In this document: piece by piece, positions 18,283 to 28,006 of the stretch | Layout: each line of letters opens with the position of its first letter | How positions within the stretch are numbered: position 1 is the stretch's first letter | Source of the DNA: Mycolicibacter heraklionensis | GTDB taxonomy: Bacteria; Actinomycetota; Actinomycetes; Mycobacteriales; Mycobacteriaceae | DNA length: 64,000 nucleotides | Reading direction: 5' to 3' | Assembly: GCF_001021505.1 (NCBI RefSeq) | Contig: NZ_LDPO01000003.1 | Coordinates: forward strand, 124,001-188,000 | Made by a program: the position numbers and the translations under genes | The notes under the pieces: generated by a model | Told to the model about the DNA's origin: nothing | The model's input: the letters and a program-made list of their open reading frames with translations, nothing else | Databases searched by the model: none

Positions 18283-18912
18283 CTAGACGGGGTCGAACGA
18301 GGAGATCAGCCACCGGCCGTCGTGCTTCACCAGGCCCACCTTGACGCTGCTCATCGAGAAAGCGCCGTCCGGGTTCGTCTTGCTGATCGTGGTCTGGTTG
18401 AGATAGATCAGCACCTCGGCGGAACTGGGGCGCAAGGACACGACGCCTTTGCGAACCACCGCGGCCACCGTCTGCACTTCCTTTTCCTTGACCGCCGGGG
18501 TGACGACCTTCTGGGTGAAATCGGTGTAGTGGGCGAGGAAGTCGCCGGTGAGGTGGCTCTCAGCGGCGGCGAAATCCTGTTCCATCGTCTTTGGTGCGTA
18601 GGTCAGGATGGCGACCGCGCCGTCGGCGGCGGCAGCCATCACCGCTTGTTCGTCCGCGGGACCGAGCTGCTGATCGGCCCGGAGCACCCCGAAGTAGAGC
18701 CAGCCGGCCAGCCCGGCCGACGCCACCAGCAGCCCGCCCAGCGTGGCCGCGATCCAGCGTGCGGTTGAGACGGTCGGGCCGGTTTGCGGCTGCTCGGCCG
18801 GTGGCTCTTCCGCCACCTGCTCGGCGGTTTCCAGGGTGTCGTCGGCCTCGGTGGTCGCGGGCTCGGACTCGGCCGCCTCGCGTGTCACGTCATCCTCGTC
18901 GGATTCGGTCAT
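18283..18912 (-). CDS. Mce-associated membrane protein (Mas-like)
   Basis: A 209-residue protein with an acidic N-terminal tail (residues 1-48), one membrane helix (about 50-72) and an extracytoplasmic alpha/beta domain that ends DGRWLISSFDPV. This layout is that of the Mas proteins encoded beside mycobacterial mce operons. The start overlaps the stop of the gene at 18909 by 4 bp. It probably stabilises or tethers the Mce complex. Confidence 0.85.
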   Translation of the reverse strand: MTESDEDDVTREAAESEPATTEADDTLETAEQVAEEPPAEQPQTGPTVSTARWIAATLGGLLVASAGLAGWLYFGVLRADQQLGPADEQAVMAAAADGAVAILTYAPKTMEQDFAAAESHLTGDFLAHYTDFTQKVVTPAVKEKEVQTVAAVVRKGVVSLRPSSAEVLIYLNQTTISKTNPDGAFSMSSVKVGLVKHDGRWLISSFDPV

Positions 18913-19703
18913 GCCGCGAAGTCCACCTTCGACATCTTGACCCGGTCGCCTTCGCGGGCCAGGTGCACGGTGAGGCGCCAGGCGCGGGGTTCCTCTTTCG
19001 CTCCGGCTTTATTGGTGACCTTGGTGTTCGCCGCGACCAGCACCACCGCGTCGTTGTCCGACATCGATTCCACGCCCGCGACCGCCGTGTCGACCGTGGT
19101 GACGGTTTTCGACTCGCGGGCCACCTTGGTGAAGTCGCCGGCGTGGGCCTCGAAGTCCTGCTTGAACTCGCCGGTTGAGTTGTCGAGGATCGCCTTGACG
19201 TCGTCATCGACGGTTTCGTAGTTCAGCGACATCAGCGTCACCACGCCCTGACGGGCGGCCGCGGCATACTCGGCCAGTTGATGCTGGCGCTGCGCGACAT
19301 CGCGATGGTGGGACAGCATCAGCACGTCAATCGCCAGGAACCCTCCGATCGCGAGTACCGCCAGCGTCGCCGCCACCCATCGCAGTTGTTTCCAGGCGCG
19401 GATGAGCTTGCGGGGCTGCTCAGCCGGTTCCTCGTCGACGCCCGCCTCTGGCTCGCCGGCGTCGGTGCTTTCGGCTTCGACGTCGGGTGCGGTTTCCAGC
19501 TCGACCGCCGGGGTGGACTCCGGCTCGGACTCCTGCTGCGCCTTGAGCAGTTCTGCTCGGGCGCGGGCCAACTCCGCCGCCGCCTCGGCGGCCTTCGCCT
19601 CGGCCTCCGCCAGCGTCAGAGCATTCTGCGAAGCGCGCTTGGCGGCGTGCTTTCCGACGTGTTTTCTGGGACCCCCCGGCTTCGCCGGATCACGCGACGG
19701 CAT
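18909..19703 (-). CDS. Mce-associated membrane protein (Mas-like)
   Basis: A 264-residue protein. A basic start is followed by an Ala/Glu-rich probable coiled coil (about residues 25-60), an acidic linker, one membrane helix (about 110-130, WVAATLAVLAIGGFLAIDVL) and an extracytoplasmic NTF2-like domain. The ATG at 19703 has AGGAGAGG upstream. Coupled by overlap to the second Mas gene. Paired Mas genes of this type accompany other mce loci. Confidence 0.85.
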   Translation of the reverse strand: MPSRDPAKPGGPRKHVGKHAAKRASQNALTLAEAEAKAAEAAAELARARAELLKAQQESEPESTPAVELETAPDVEAESTDAGEPEAGVDEEPAEQPRKLIRAWKQLRWVAATLAVLAIGGFLAIDVLMLSHHRDVAQRQHQLAEYAAAARQGVVTLMSLNYETVDDDVKAILDNSTGEFKQDFEAHAGDFTKVARESKTVTTVDTAVAGVESMSDNDAVVLVAANTKVTNKAGAKEEPRAWRLTVHLAREGDRVKMSKVDFAA

Positions 19704-19743
19704 ACGCCTCTCCTGTCCGTTGTCCACCCAGCACCAGGGTCCC

Positions 19744-20175
19744 TCACCAAGTGCGGAGCGAGCAGAGCGCCCCCTTGGTACCGGCGTCGGTGGCGACTAC
19801 GACGTCGTCGACGCGCAGTTCACAGACGAACCCCGGTGAGGGCAGTTCGGGATGCATTCCGGGCAGCGACACCACCACCATGGCCCAGTCCTGCGGGTCG
19901 GCCAGGGTGGTCTCGAAGATCCAGGGCTGGTTGGGGCCGACCGTGACGTCCGCACGCGGGCTGTACTGGTAGGGATTGTGGCTGTACTCGCCGAAGTTGG
20001 GCGGTTGAACCTCGCGGTAGTAGACGAACGCCTGCGCGGTCTGCGTCGCGCTGACCGAGTAGCGCACCCGGTGCGGCGCCGGGTCGTCGGCGCCCGCCGG
20101 GGTGGCGGCGGCCAGCGCGCAGGCAAACGCCAGCCCCGTAGCCAGGGACGATACGGCGAGCTGCCTGCCTCTCAC
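19744..20175 (-). CDS. Secreted MmpS-like protein
   Basis: A 143-residue exported protein. The GTG at 20175 follows GGAGGAGCCC. The signal peptide spans about residues 1-30 (ATPAGAD). The mature domain (HRVRYSVSATQTAQAFVYYR; CELRVDDVVVATDAGTKGAL) has the beta-sandwich pattern of MmpS C-terminal domains, ending with two cysteines likely to pair. It lies just upstream of the Mas genes and has a GAGAAT-family site (20240-20256) at its promoter, linking the mce block to the catabolic regulon. Confidence 0.75.
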   Translation of the reverse strand: MRGRQLAVSSLATGLAFACALAAATPAGADDPAPHRVRYSVSATQTAQAFVYYREVQPPNFGEYSHNPYQYSPRADVTVGPNQPWIFETTLADPQDWAMVVVSLPGMHPELPSPGFVCELRVDDVVVATDAGTKGALCSLRTW

Positions 20176-20239
20176 GGGCTCCTCCACTGCTGCATCCGCC
20201 GGAGCGGCCGCGCTGCCAAAGACTGAAATTCTTGGTAAC

Positions 20240-20256
20240 GAAGAATAACATTTCCG
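20240..20256. promoter_or_regulatory. Candidate operator GAAGAAT-AAC-ATTTCCG
   Basis: A degenerate member of the GAGAAT family, 64 bp upstream of the start at 20175 on the minus strand. It closely matches the site at 22754-22770: both read AGAAT or GAGAAT, a 3 bp spacer and ATTTCCGCTG. Confidence 0.45.
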
Positions 20257-20287
20257 CTGTGCTTGCGGCGCCCAACCAGCCGGCCCG

Positions 20288-21931
20288 TCACGCCCCGGCG
20301 CCGGTGGTGGCGGCCGCGCGCCCCGCCCGGAAGCCGAACACCATGGCCGGACCGATGGTGCCGCCCGCCCCACCGTAGGCCCGGCCGGTGACGCCCGCCA
20401 TCGCGTTACCCGCGGCGAACAGCCCCGGGATGGGCCGGCCGGTGACGTGCAGGACCCGGCCGTCGGAGTCGGTGCGGGGCCCGCCCTTGGTGCCCATCGC
20501 TCCGACGGACAGCGGCACGGCATAGAAGGGTGCGGTGTCGACGGGTCCCAGGGTGCGACCGGCAACCGTGCTGGCCTGATCGTCACCCCAATAGCCGTCG
20601 TAGGCGCTGGATCCCCGCCCGAAATCGGGATCCGATCCTGCCGCGACGCCGCGGTTCCAGGCGGCCACCGTCTGCGCCAGGCCATCGGCGTCGATTCCGG
20701 TCTTGGCGGCCAGCGCGGCCAGATCGGGCGATTCGGAGAACCACTCCGGGGCGGTGCCGTCGGGTGCGACGCCGAGGAATCCGTACCTGCGCAGGTGCCC
20801 GGCGTCGAACACGATCCATGCCGGGTCGTTGACGTATCCGCCGCGGGGCTCCAGGTAGTGGAAGGCGCCGGCCATCGAGTTGTAGTCGCAAGCCTCGTTG
20901 ACGAACCGCCGCCCGGCCTGGTTGACGATGATGCTGCGCGGGCGGGTCCGCTCGAGCCGCACGCTGCGGCTGCGCTGCTCCCCGGCGATGGTGTCGCCGG
21001 GGATCCGCACGATCGGGACCCACCACGCCTCGCCCATGTTGGCCAGGTCCGCGCCGTGCGCCATTGCCATGCGCAGCGCGTCACCGGTGTTGTTCGGCGG
21101 TGACACCGCGCCGCGCATCGGCCCGCGCAGAAACGCCTCCACCAACGAGACGTCCCATTCGAAGCCGCCGTTGGCCAGAATGACTCCTCGCCGGGCGCGC
21201 ACCCGGCGCGAGGTGCCGCCGCAATCGACCCGGACGCCCGCTATTCCGCCGTCGGCGTCGGCGATCAGTTCCACGCCGCGACAGCCCATCGCCGGCGTCA
21301 CGCCGTGATCCAACGCGCCCCTGAGCAGTCCGGCGATCAGCGCGGTGCCGGCCACGCAGATATCACCGGCGGCGTCGGCCTCGATGTCGGCGTGCAGCCG
21401 AGCGCGAGTCTCGGCGTCGAATCCGACGTTGCTGTAGTCGGCGGGGAACGCGGTGATCCGGTCCCGCCAGGAGCCCACCCGGGAGACGTCGTAGGGCAGC
21501 GGGCTCAGTGAGCGCCCTCCGGACGGGCGTCCGCCGGGCAGCTCCGGCTTGTAGTCCGGGAAACCGGTGGCGACCTCGAAGCGGACATCACTGTGGGCTT
21601 CGACGAAGTCGACCATCTCCTGGCCGGTCCGCACGAACGTCAAGACCAGCGCGTCGTCCATCGCACCGAAGGATTGGGCGCGCAGGTAGTCCATCGCGGC
21701 ATCGACGGTCAGCCCGGGAGCACGATTGTGCGCCGGAATCCAGGCAATGCCACCGGAGACCGCCGTGGTGCCGCCCACGGTGTCCGACTTCTCGTAGAGG
21801 GCCACCGACGCGCCATGCACTGCCGCGGTGAGTGCGGCGGTGAGCCCGGCACCGCCGGTGCCCAGCACCACCACGTCGGCTGAGTCGTCCCAAGCGTCGT
21901 CGTCCCAATCGGCATGCGCACTGGCTGACAT
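20288..21931 (-). CDS. FAD-dependent oxidoreductase, 3-ketosteroid delta1-dehydrogenase-like
   Basis: A 547-residue flavoprotein. The N-terminal FAD motif is VVVLGTGGAGLTAALTAAVH with the KSDTVGGTTAVSGG loop; the C-terminal FAD motif is YGGAGGTIGPAMVFGFRAGR. This is the fumarate reductase/KstD fold used for 1,2-dehydrogenation of ring ketones. The ATG at 21931 follows AGAGGAAA. It lies beside an IclR gene, which it follows in the same direction with a 23 bp gap. A second KstD-like enzyme is at 26255. The substrate could be a steroid or another cyclic ketone. Confidence 0.88.
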   Translation of the reverse strand: MSASAHADWDDDAWDDSADVVVLGTGGAGLTAALTAAVHGASVALYEKSDTVGGTTAVSGGIAWIPAHNRAPGLTVDAAMDYLRAQSFGAMDDALVLTFVRTGQEMVDFVEAHSDVRFEVATGFPDYKPELPGGRPSGGRSLSPLPYDVSRVGSWRDRITAFPADYSNVGFDAETRARLHADIEADAAGDICVAGTALIAGLLRGALDHGVTPAMGCRGVELIADADGGIAGVRVDCGGTSRRVRARRGVILANGGFEWDVSLVEAFLRGPMRGAVSPPNNTGDALRMAMAHGADLANMGEAWWVPIVRIPGDTIAGEQRSRSVRLERTRPRSIIVNQAGRRFVNEACDYNSMAGAFHYLEPRGGYVNDPAWIVFDAGHLRRYGFLGVAPDGTAPEWFSESPDLAALAAKTGIDADGLAQTVAAWNRGVAAGSDPDFGRGSSAYDGYWGDDQASTVAGRTLGPVDTAPFYAVPLSVGAMGTKGGPRTDSDGRVLHVTGRPIPGLFAAGNAMAGVTGRAYGGAGGTIGPAMVFGFRAGRAAATTGAGA

Positions 21932-21954
21932 CAATGTTTTCCTCTCGGGCAGAT

Positions 21955-22656
21955 TCAGCTCAAGATTTCGGACAGCCGGCTGGCTGCCGCCAGCACGGCG
22001 TCGCGGCCGCGCAGCACCACGTCCTCGCGATGCGAGATCAAGTTGATGCAGGTCGGCGGTGCCGGGGGTCGGCGGCGAACGGGAACGGCCAACCCGAAGG
22101 TTCCGGGCTCGATCTCGCCGTGGGTGACCACCCAGCCGCGCTCCCGCGTCTGCGGGACGATGTCGCGCTCTCCGGGGCGCGCGGGCATGGCTGCCAGCAG
22201 TGCGATCCCGGCGGCGCCCAGGCTGAGCGGATGGCGGCTGCCCTCGTGGAACGCGAGTTGGTAGCCGACTTGGGTGGGGACGATGACGGCGACGGCCACC
22301 TGCTGGTCGCCCTCGGCGACCAGCAGAGACACCGTGGTCCCGAGTTCGTCGGCGAGCGCGCGCAGCGTCGGCAGGCTTAGCTGTCGCACGTTGTTGTCGA
22401 ACGAGGCTCCGAGCACGGCCAAGGCGGCGGCCGAGCGGTACCGGCCGTCGTCTCCCTTGGCTATCAGCCGGAAGCCGGTCAGCGTGTTGAGCAGCCGATA
22501 ACTGATGGTCCGGTGCACGCCGACCCGGTCGGCGACCTGTTGCACCGTCAATCCCTCCGGCGCGGCGGCCACCGCCTGCAGCGCGGCCAACCCCCGGGCC
22601 AGTGTCTGCGAACCTCGCGCGGTCTCGGCGGCAGCGTCGGACATCAGCCTGGGCAT
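21955..22656 (-). CDS. IclR family transcriptional regulator
   Basis: A 233-residue regulator. The N-terminal winged HTH (LQAVAAAPEGLTVQQVADRV, HRTISYRLLNTL) is followed by an effector-binding IclR domain (TVSLLVAEGDQQVAVAV; HPLSLGAAGIALLAAMPARP). The ATG at 22656 has AAGGAGGCC upstream. It is divergent from the catabolic operon starting at 22795, and an inverted repeat (22710-22725) lies between them. It probably controls both the flavoprotein at 20288 and the rightward operon, with a pathway intermediate as ligand. Confidence 0.9.
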   Translation of the reverse strand: MPRLMSDAAAETARGSQTLARGLAALQAVAAAPEGLTVQQVADRVGVHRTISYRLLNTLTGFRLIAKGDDGRYRSAAALAVLGASFDNNVRQLSLPTLRALADELGTTVSLLVAEGDQQVAVAVIVPTQVGYQLAFHEGSRHPLSLGAAGIALLAAMPARPGERDIVPQTRERGWVVTHGEIEPGTFGLAVPVRRRPPAPPTCINLISHREDVVLRGRDAVLAAASRLSEILS

Positions 22657-22709
22657 CAGCAGGGCCTCCTTGACATACACCCGCGTGAGAGTGATGCTCT
22701 TGAATATAA

Positions 22710-22725
22710 CGTACATCTATGTGCG
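22710..22725. promoter_or_regulatory. Candidate IclR operator, CGTACATCTATGTGCG
   Basis: A 16 bp inverted repeat with 6 of 8 pairs matching, between the IclR start (22656) and the divergent operon (22795). IclR proteins bind palindromes of about this length between divergent genes. Confidence 0.45.
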
Positions 22726-22753
22726 ATAAAAGCACGTTTGATATGCCGCAAAA

Positions 22754-22770
22754 CGAGAATGATATTTCCG
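22754..22770. promoter_or_regulatory. Candidate operator CGAGAAT-GAT-ATTTCCG
   Basis: A member of the GAGAAT family (5 of 7 pairs), 24 bp before the GTG at 22795. The long meta-cleavage operon may therefore respond both to the regional regulator and to the local IclR. Confidence 0.55.
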
Positions 22771-22794
22771 CTGAGCGTTGGGAAGAGGTGGGCG

Positions 22795-23658
22795 GTGCCG
22801 GAGTTCGAGAGCGTCTGGAGTGACCTCCAGGGTGTCGCGTTCGAGCAGGGGTATCTCGACGCGAGCGGCGTTCGCACCCGGTACCTGCGGGCCGGCGACC
22901 CGGCCAAGCCGGTGCTGGTGCTGCTGCACGGCTCCGGCGGGCACGCCGAGGCCTACGTCCGCAATCTCGCCGCACACGCCGAGCACTTCTGGACCTGGTC
23001 GGTGGACATGCTCGGTCACGGCTACACCGACAAGCCCGGTCATCCCCTGGAAATCGGCCATTACGTGGCGCACCTGATGGACGTGCTGGACGCGATCGGT
23101 GCGCAGACGGCCAGCATCAGCGGTGAATCCCTGGGGGGATGGGTGGCGGCACGGGCCGCCATCGACCACCCCGACCGGGTCGGGCGGCTGGTGCTCAACA
23201 CCGCCGGTGGGTCCCAGGCCGACCCCGAGGTGATGAAACGGATCATCACGCTGTCGATGGCCGCGGTCGAGAACCCCAGCTGGGAAACGGTTCAGGCGCG
23301 CATCAAGTGGTTGATGGCCGACAAGACCAAGGACTACGACGACATCGTCGCCAGCCGCCAGCGGATCTACCGGCTGCCGGGATTCGTCGACGCGATGCGC
23401 GACATCATGGCGTTGCAAGACCCACAGATCCGGGCCCGAAACCTGTTGGGACCAGCCGACTACGGAAAGATCACCGCGCCCACACTGGTGGTCTGGACCA
23501 GCGACGACCCGACGGCCGACGTCGAAGAGGGGAAGCGGATCGCCTCGATGATCCCGGGTGCCCGGTTCGAACTCATGCCCGGCTGCGGCCACTGGCCCCA
23601 GTATGAGGACCCCGAGACCTTCAACCGCCTCCACCTGGAATTCCTGCTGGAGCGCTAG
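22795..23658 (+). CDS. Alpha/beta hydrolase, C-C bond (meta-cleavage product) hydrolase-like
   Basis: A 287-residue alpha/beta hydrolase. The oxyanion region is [15 protein letters not shown], the nucleophile elbow is S-G-E-S-L-G-G, the acid is likely in WTSDDPTAD and the histidine in [14 protein letters not shown]. This pattern and length match MhpC/BphD-type hydrolases. The GTG at 22795 has GGAAGAGG upstream and avoids the operator; an ATG at 22759 is possible. It heads an operon with mhpA- and mhpB-like genes, which supports hydrolysis of a ring-cleavage product. Confidence 0.85.
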   Translation: MPEFESVWSDLQGVAFEQGYLDASGVRTRYLRAGDPAKPVLVLLHGSGGHAEAYVRNLAAHAEHFWTWSVDMLGHGYTDKPGHPLEIGHYVAHLMDVLDAIGAQTASISGESLGGWVAARAAIDHPDRVGRLVLNTAGGSQADPEVMKRIITLSMAAVENPSWETVQARIKWLMADKTKDYDDIVASRQRIYRLPGFVDAMRDIMALQDPQIRARNLLGPADYGKITAPTLVVWTSDDPTADVEEGKRIASMIPGARFELMPGCGHWPQYEDPETFNRLHLEFLLER

Positions 23659-23659
23659 C

Positions 23660-25372
23660 GTGGCCGTGCTCAGTGATGTCGAGGTCGTCGTGGTCGGCGC
23701 CGGTCCGGTCGGCCTGACCCTGGCCAATATCCTCGGCCTGCAAGGGATTCGCACCCTGGTCATCGAGGAACGCGACACACTCATCGACTACCCCCGGGGG
23801 GTCGGTCTCGACGACGAGTCGCTGCGCACGTTTCAGGCGATCGGTCTGGTGGACGCCGTGCTGCCGCACACCGTCCCGAACCAGATTCTGCGGTTCTACG
23901 ACGGCCGGCGGCGATTGCTGGCCGAAATGGCGCCCGCCGACGCCTGTTTCGGGTGGCCCAAGCGCAACGGCTTCGTGCAGCCCCTGGTCGACGCCGAGCT
24001 GCTGCGCGGCCTGGAGCGCTTCGACCATGTCCAGGTGCTGTGGGGCCGGCCGATGACCGGGGTCGCCGAGACTCCCGATTCGGTGACGGTGAGCATCGGC
24101 GGCGAGGGCCGGGAACCGCAGACAGTCTCGGCTCGCTACGTGGTCGGTTGCGACGGGGGACGCAGCGCCACCCGCCGGTTGATGGGAGTGTCCTTCGACG
24201 GCACCACCTCGTCGACGCGCTGGCTGGTGGTCGACATCGCCAATGACCCGCTCGGCCATCCCAACAGCGAGGTCGGCGCCGACCCGGCGCGCCCGTACGC
24301 CTCGATCTCGATCGCGCACGGCATTCGCCGGTTCGAGTTCATGATTCACGCCGACGAGACCGATGAGCAGGCCGAAGATCCCGAATTCGTCGCGGCCATG
24401 CTGGCTCCGTTCCTGCCGCATCCGCACGATGTCGACGTGATCCGTCACCGGGTCTACACCCACCACTCCCGGATCGCCGGCGCCTTTCGCCGTGGCCGGC
24501 TGCTGCTGGCCGGCGACGCCGCGCATCTCATGCCGGTCTGGCAGGGCCAGGGCTACAACAGCGGGATCCGCGACGCGATGAACCTGGGCTGGAAGCTGGC
24601 CGCGGTTGTCCGGGGTCAGGCGCGGCCCAGCCTGCTGGACAGCTACGACACCGAGCGGCGCAAGCATGCCCGCGCGATGATCGACCTCTCCACGATGGTC
24701 GGCAAAGTGATCTCCCCGACCAACCGCCGGGTGGCGGGCCTGCGTGACCGGGTGATCCGTGCGGCCTCGGCGGTGCCGACTCTCAAGCGCTACGTCCTGG
24801 AGATGCGGTTCAAGCCGATGCCGCGCTACGAGCAGGGCGCGGTCGTCCATGACCAGCCACGGCGTCCCGATTCCCCGGCGGGAACCCTGTTCATCCAGCC
24901 GCGCGTCGACACCCGCAGTGGTACCGACCTACTCCTCGATGACGTGATCGGCACCGGCTTCGCGGTAGTGGCCTGGAACAACAATCCCCGGGTCCTGCTC
25001 GGCGAAGACGCCTTCGCGCGGTGGACGGCGCTGGGGGCCAGCTTCATCGCGGTGCGGCCGTCGACCCAGCTGCACTGGACCCCGCCCGGTCAGGCCGATG
25101 ACCCCGCGGTCACCATCGTCGGCGACCGGACCGGGCAGCTGAAGGCATGGTTCGACCGCCACAGCGAGTCGGTGCTGTTCCTGCGCCCGGACCGCTGCAT
25201 CGCCGCGGCCTGCATCGCGCAGCGCGCCCCCGAGGTGAGCGCCCGGCTCTTCAGTGTCTTGGCCCTCGAGCCGGTGGCTTCGACGCCGCAAGGGGGTGAT
25301 CGCCCCGATGGCACTGGCCCTGTGCTGCATGTCCCACAGCCCCCTGTTGAATCTGCCGGAACCACCCCGTGA
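23660..25372 (+). CDS. mhpA: MhpA-type FAD aromatic hydroxylase
   Basis: A 570-residue flavoprotein monooxygenase. The FAD motif [17 protein letters not shown] is near the N-terminus, the DG motif ([12 protein letters not shown]) near residue 164 and the GD motif ([20 protein letters not shown]) near residue 285. Similar to 3-(3-hydroxyphenyl)propionate hydroxylase, which uses NAD(P)H and O2 to add an ortho hydroxyl group. GGAG lies 8 bp before the GTG. The following dioxygenase gene overlaps by 65 bp, supporting hydroxylation followed by ring cleavage. The true substrate may be larger than phenylpropionate. Confidence 0.87.
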   Translation: MAVLSDVEVVVVGAGPVGLTLANILGLQGIRTLVIEERDTLIDYPRGVGLDDESLRTFQAIGLVDAVLPHTVPNQILRFYDGRRRLLAEMAPADACFGWPKRNGFVQPLVDAELLRGLERFDHVQVLWGRPMTGVAETPDSVTVSIGGEGREPQTVSARYVVGCDGGRSATRRLMGVSFDGTTSSTRWLVVDIANDPLGHPNSEVGADPARPYASISIAHGIRRFEFMIHADETDEQAEDPEFVAAMLAPFLPHPHDVDVIRHRVYTHHSRIAGAFRRGRLLLAGDAAHLMPVWQGQGYNSGIRDAMNLGWKLAAVVRGQARPSLLDSYDTERRKHARAMIDLSTMVGKVISPTNRRVAGLRDRVIRAASAVPTLKRYVLEMRFKPMPRYEQGAVVHDQPRRPDSPAGTLFIQPRVDTRSGTDLLLDDVIGTGFAVVAWNNNPRVLLGEDAFARWTALGASFIAVRPSTQLHWTPPGQADDPAVTIVGDRTGQLKAWFDRHSESVLFLRPDRCIAAACIAQRAPEVSARLFSVLALEPVASTPQGGDRPDGTGPVLHVPQPPVESAGTTP

Positions 25373-26258
25373 GTTGATGGACGACATCGAGGCCGCGATC
25401 GCCGACGCCGCGGCGTTCGTCGCCGACTTCGACCCGCAGCTGACGGTGATCTTCGCGCCGGACCACTACAACGGGTTCTTCTTGCAACTGATGCCGCCGT
25501 TCTGCATCGGCACCGCCGCCCAGGGCATCGGTGACTACGGCACGCATCTCGGGGCGCTGGATGTTCCGGCCGACACCGCGCGTGAGTGCGCGGCGGCGGT
25601 GCTGGAACGCGGTGTGGACGTGGCGGTTTCGGCGTCCATGGAGGTCGATCACGCGGTGACGCAGCCGCTGGCGCGGCTGTTCGGTGACGCTACGGCCTGC
25701 CCGGTGATCCCGATCTTCCTCAACGCGGTCGCCGCCCCGCTGGGGCCGATACACCGCGCTCGCGCGCTGGGCGCCGCGGTGGGGGAGTTCTTGGCCGGCC
25801 TGGAACTGCGGGTACTGGTGGTGGGATCCGGTGGGCTCTCCCATGATCCGCCGATCCCGACGCTGGCGACCGCGCCACCGGTCACCCGGGACCGGATCCT
25901 GCACGGCACCGCCATGAGCGCCGAGCAGCGCCAAGCCCGCCAGGACGCGACGATCGCGGCGGCCCGCGACTTCGCGGCCGGGGCGAACAACCTCGCACCG
26001 CTGAACCCGGAATTCGATCAGCGCTTTCTGTCCATCGTCGACAGCGGCCGGCTCGACGACCTCGCCGACTGGTCCAACACGTTCATCACCCAGGAGGGCG
26101 GCGGCTCCGCGCACGAGATCCGCACCTGGGCAGCAGCATTCGGCGCGCTCGCGGCCCAGGGCCGCTACCGCATCGCCCAGCGCTACTACCGGCCGGCCCC
26201 GGAACTGATCGCCGGGTTCGCCATCCGCACCGCGCAACCCACGGAGGTGATCCGGTGA
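25308..26258 (+). CDS. mhpB: MhpB-type class III extradiol dioxygenase
   Basis: A 316-residue LigB-fold dioxygenase. Likely Fe(II)-binding and catalytic histidines lie in CMSHSPLL near the N-terminus, [11 protein letters not shown] near residue 115 and [10 protein letters not shown] near residue 185, matching 2,3-dihydroxyphenylpropionate 1,2-dioxygenase. It cleaves a catechol beside a hydroxyl group. The ATG at 25308, after AAGGGGGTGA, lies inside the end of mhpA. It ends in a GTGA overlap with the next flavoprotein. Confidence 0.88.
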   Translation: MALALCCMSHSPLLNLPEPPRELMDDIEAAIADAAAFVADFDPQLTVIFAPDHYNGFFLQLMPPFCIGTAAQGIGDYGTHLGALDVPADTARECAAAVLERGVDVAVSASMEVDHAVTQPLARLFGDATACPVIPIFLNAVAAPLGPIHRARALGAAVGEFLAGLELRVLVVGSGGLSHDPPIPTLATAPPVTRDRILHGTAMSAEQRQARQDATIAAARDFAAGANNLAPLNPEFDQRFLSIVDSGRLDDLADWSNTFITQEGGGSAHEIRTWAAAFGALAAQGRYRIAQRYYRPAPELIAGFAIRTAQPTEVIR

Positions 26259-28003
26259 GCGACCCAGACCACGTCGTCGACGTGCTCATCGTCGGCTCCG
26301 GTGGCGGCGGAATGACCGCGGCGCTGGCCGCCGACGCCCGCGGGCTCGATACGTTGGTCGTGGAGAAGTCGCGATACTTCGGCGGTTCGACTGCGCTGTC
26401 CGGCGGCGGCATCTGGGTGCCCGGGGCGCCGTCGCAGCGTCGGGAGGGCTACGCGCCCGACCCCGACGACGTGCTGACCTACCTCCGGGTGATCACCGAC
26501 GGGCTGGTCAGTGATGCGCGGTTGCGGCAATACGTGGATGCCGCCCCGCGGATGATGGAGTTCTTGGAGGCCAGCAGCCCCTGGTTCGAGTTTGTCTGGA
26601 AGCCCGGCTATGCCGACTACTACCCGGAGCTGCCGGGCGGGTCGGCGCTGGGCAGCACCATCAACGTGCCCGCCATCGACCTGCGCAAGCTCGGCGACGA
26701 GGAGCAGAATCTGCTGGCTCCGCTGGCGCTGGCGCCCAAGGGGATCTGGCTGGGCCCCAAGGATCTTCGGCTCTTCTACCAGGTTCGCCAGTCATGGCGC
26801 GGCAAAGCGATCCTGGTCAAGCTGCTGTGGCGGATGTTCCGCGCCCGGGTATTCGGGGACCGGATGGCCGCCATCGGTCAGTCGCTGGCCGCACGGCTCC
26901 GGCTGGCCATGCTCGAACGCGACATACCGCTGTGGCTGGACACCCCGATGACCGAGCTGATCACCGACGACTCCGGCGCGGTGATCGGTGCGGTGGTGCG
27001 GCGCGACGGTCGGACACAGCGCATCCTGGCGCGCCGTGGCATCATCTTGGCCAGCGGCGGGTTCGACCACGACTTGGCCTGGCGCCAGCAGTATCAGCCG
27101 GTGCTGGAACACGATTGGAGCTTCGGCAACCCGGTGGCCACCGGCGACGGTATCCGGGCCGGGGAACGCATCGGCGCGGCGACCGAACTGCTCGACGAGG
27201 CCTGGTGGTTCCCGGCGCTGTGCTGGCCCGACGGGCGACTGCAGTTCATGCTCAACGAACGCATGATGCCGTCCCAGTTCATCGTCAACGGCGACGGCGA
27301 GCGGTTCATCAACGAAGCGGCGCCCTACATGGATTTCGCGCACGCCATGATCGCCGGACAGCAGGCCGGCGTCACCCACATCCCATGCTGGCTGGTCACC
27401 GACCAGCGATCCTTCCACCGCTACGTCGTCGCCGGACACCTGCCGATCCCGAAGATTCCCGGAGCACCCGTACCGACCGGGCGTCGGATACCGCAGGCCT
27501 GGCTGCACTCCGGTGTGGTCAAGGCGGCCAACTCCTTCGAGGAGCTGGCCGGCGAGATCGGTGTCCCGCCGCAGCGGCTGCGGGCTACCGCGCAACGGTT
27601 CAACGAGTTGGCCCGCTCCGGCCACGACGACGACTTCAACCGCGGCGACAGCGTCTACGACAACTACTACGGGGACCCGACGCTGCCCAACCCCAACCTG
27701 CACCCGGTGGGCAAACCGCCCTACTACGCGTTCCGGATCATCCTCGGCGATCTGGGCACCTCCGGTGGCCTGCGTACCGACGAGCATGCCCGGGTGCTGC
27801 GCGCCGACGACTCGGTGATCGACGGGCTCTACGCGGTAGGCAACACCTCGGCCCCGGTGATGGGCCGCAGCTACGCCGGCGCCGGAGCCACCATCGGGCC
27901 CGCGATGACCTTCGGTTACGTTGCCGCCCAACACCTCGCCGACATCTCCGGTCACCAGCTCTCCGCCGAATCGCAGACTCCCAACCAATCGCCCAGGAGG
28001 TAA
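26255..28003 (+). CDS. FAD-dependent oxidoreductase, KstD-like
   Basis: A 582-residue flavoprotein. The FAD motif [20 protein letters not shown] is at the N-terminus, followed by [20 protein letters not shown]; the C-terminal FAD loop is [18 protein letters not shown]. It is of the 3-ketosteroid dehydrogenase/fumarate reductase family and differs clearly from the one at 20288. GTGA overlap with mhpB. It probably desaturates a ring ketone before or after aromatisation. Confidence 0.88.
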   Translation: MSDPDHVVDVLIVGSGGGGMTAALAADARGLDTLVVEKSRYFGGSTALSGGGIWVPGAPSQRREGYAPDPDDVLTYLRVITDGLVSDARLRQYVDAAPRMMEFLEASSPWFEFVWKPGYADYYPELPGGSALGSTINVPAIDLRKLGDEEQNLLAPLALAPKGIWLGPKDLRLFYQVRQSWRGKAILVKLLWRMFRARVFGDRMAAIGQSLAARLRLAMLERDIPLWLDTPMTELITDDSGAVIGAVVRRDGRTQRILARRGIILASGGFDHDLAWRQQYQPVLEHDWSFGNPVATGDGIRAGERIGAATELLDEAWWFPALCWPDGRLQFMLNERMMPSQFIVNGDGERFINEAAPYMDFAHAMIAGQQAGVTHIPCWLVTDQRSFHRYVVAGHLPIPKIPGAPVPTGRRIPQAWLHSGVVKAANSFEELAGEIGVPPQRLRATAQRFNELARSGHDDDFNRGDSVYDNYYGDPTLPNPNLHPVGKPPYYAFRIILGDLGTSGGLRTDEHARVLRADDSVIDGLYAVGNTSAPVMGRSYAGAGATIGPAMTFGYVAAQHLADISGHQLSAESQTPNQSPRR

Positions 28004-28006
28004 AAC

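Noticed and set aside
20288..22975. A long continuous minus-strand frame that joins the KstD-like gene with sequence up to 22975.
   Set aside because: Only the part from 21931 codes for the flavoprotein; the rest overlaps the well-supported IclR gene and is Arg/Pro-rich high-GC shadow sequence.
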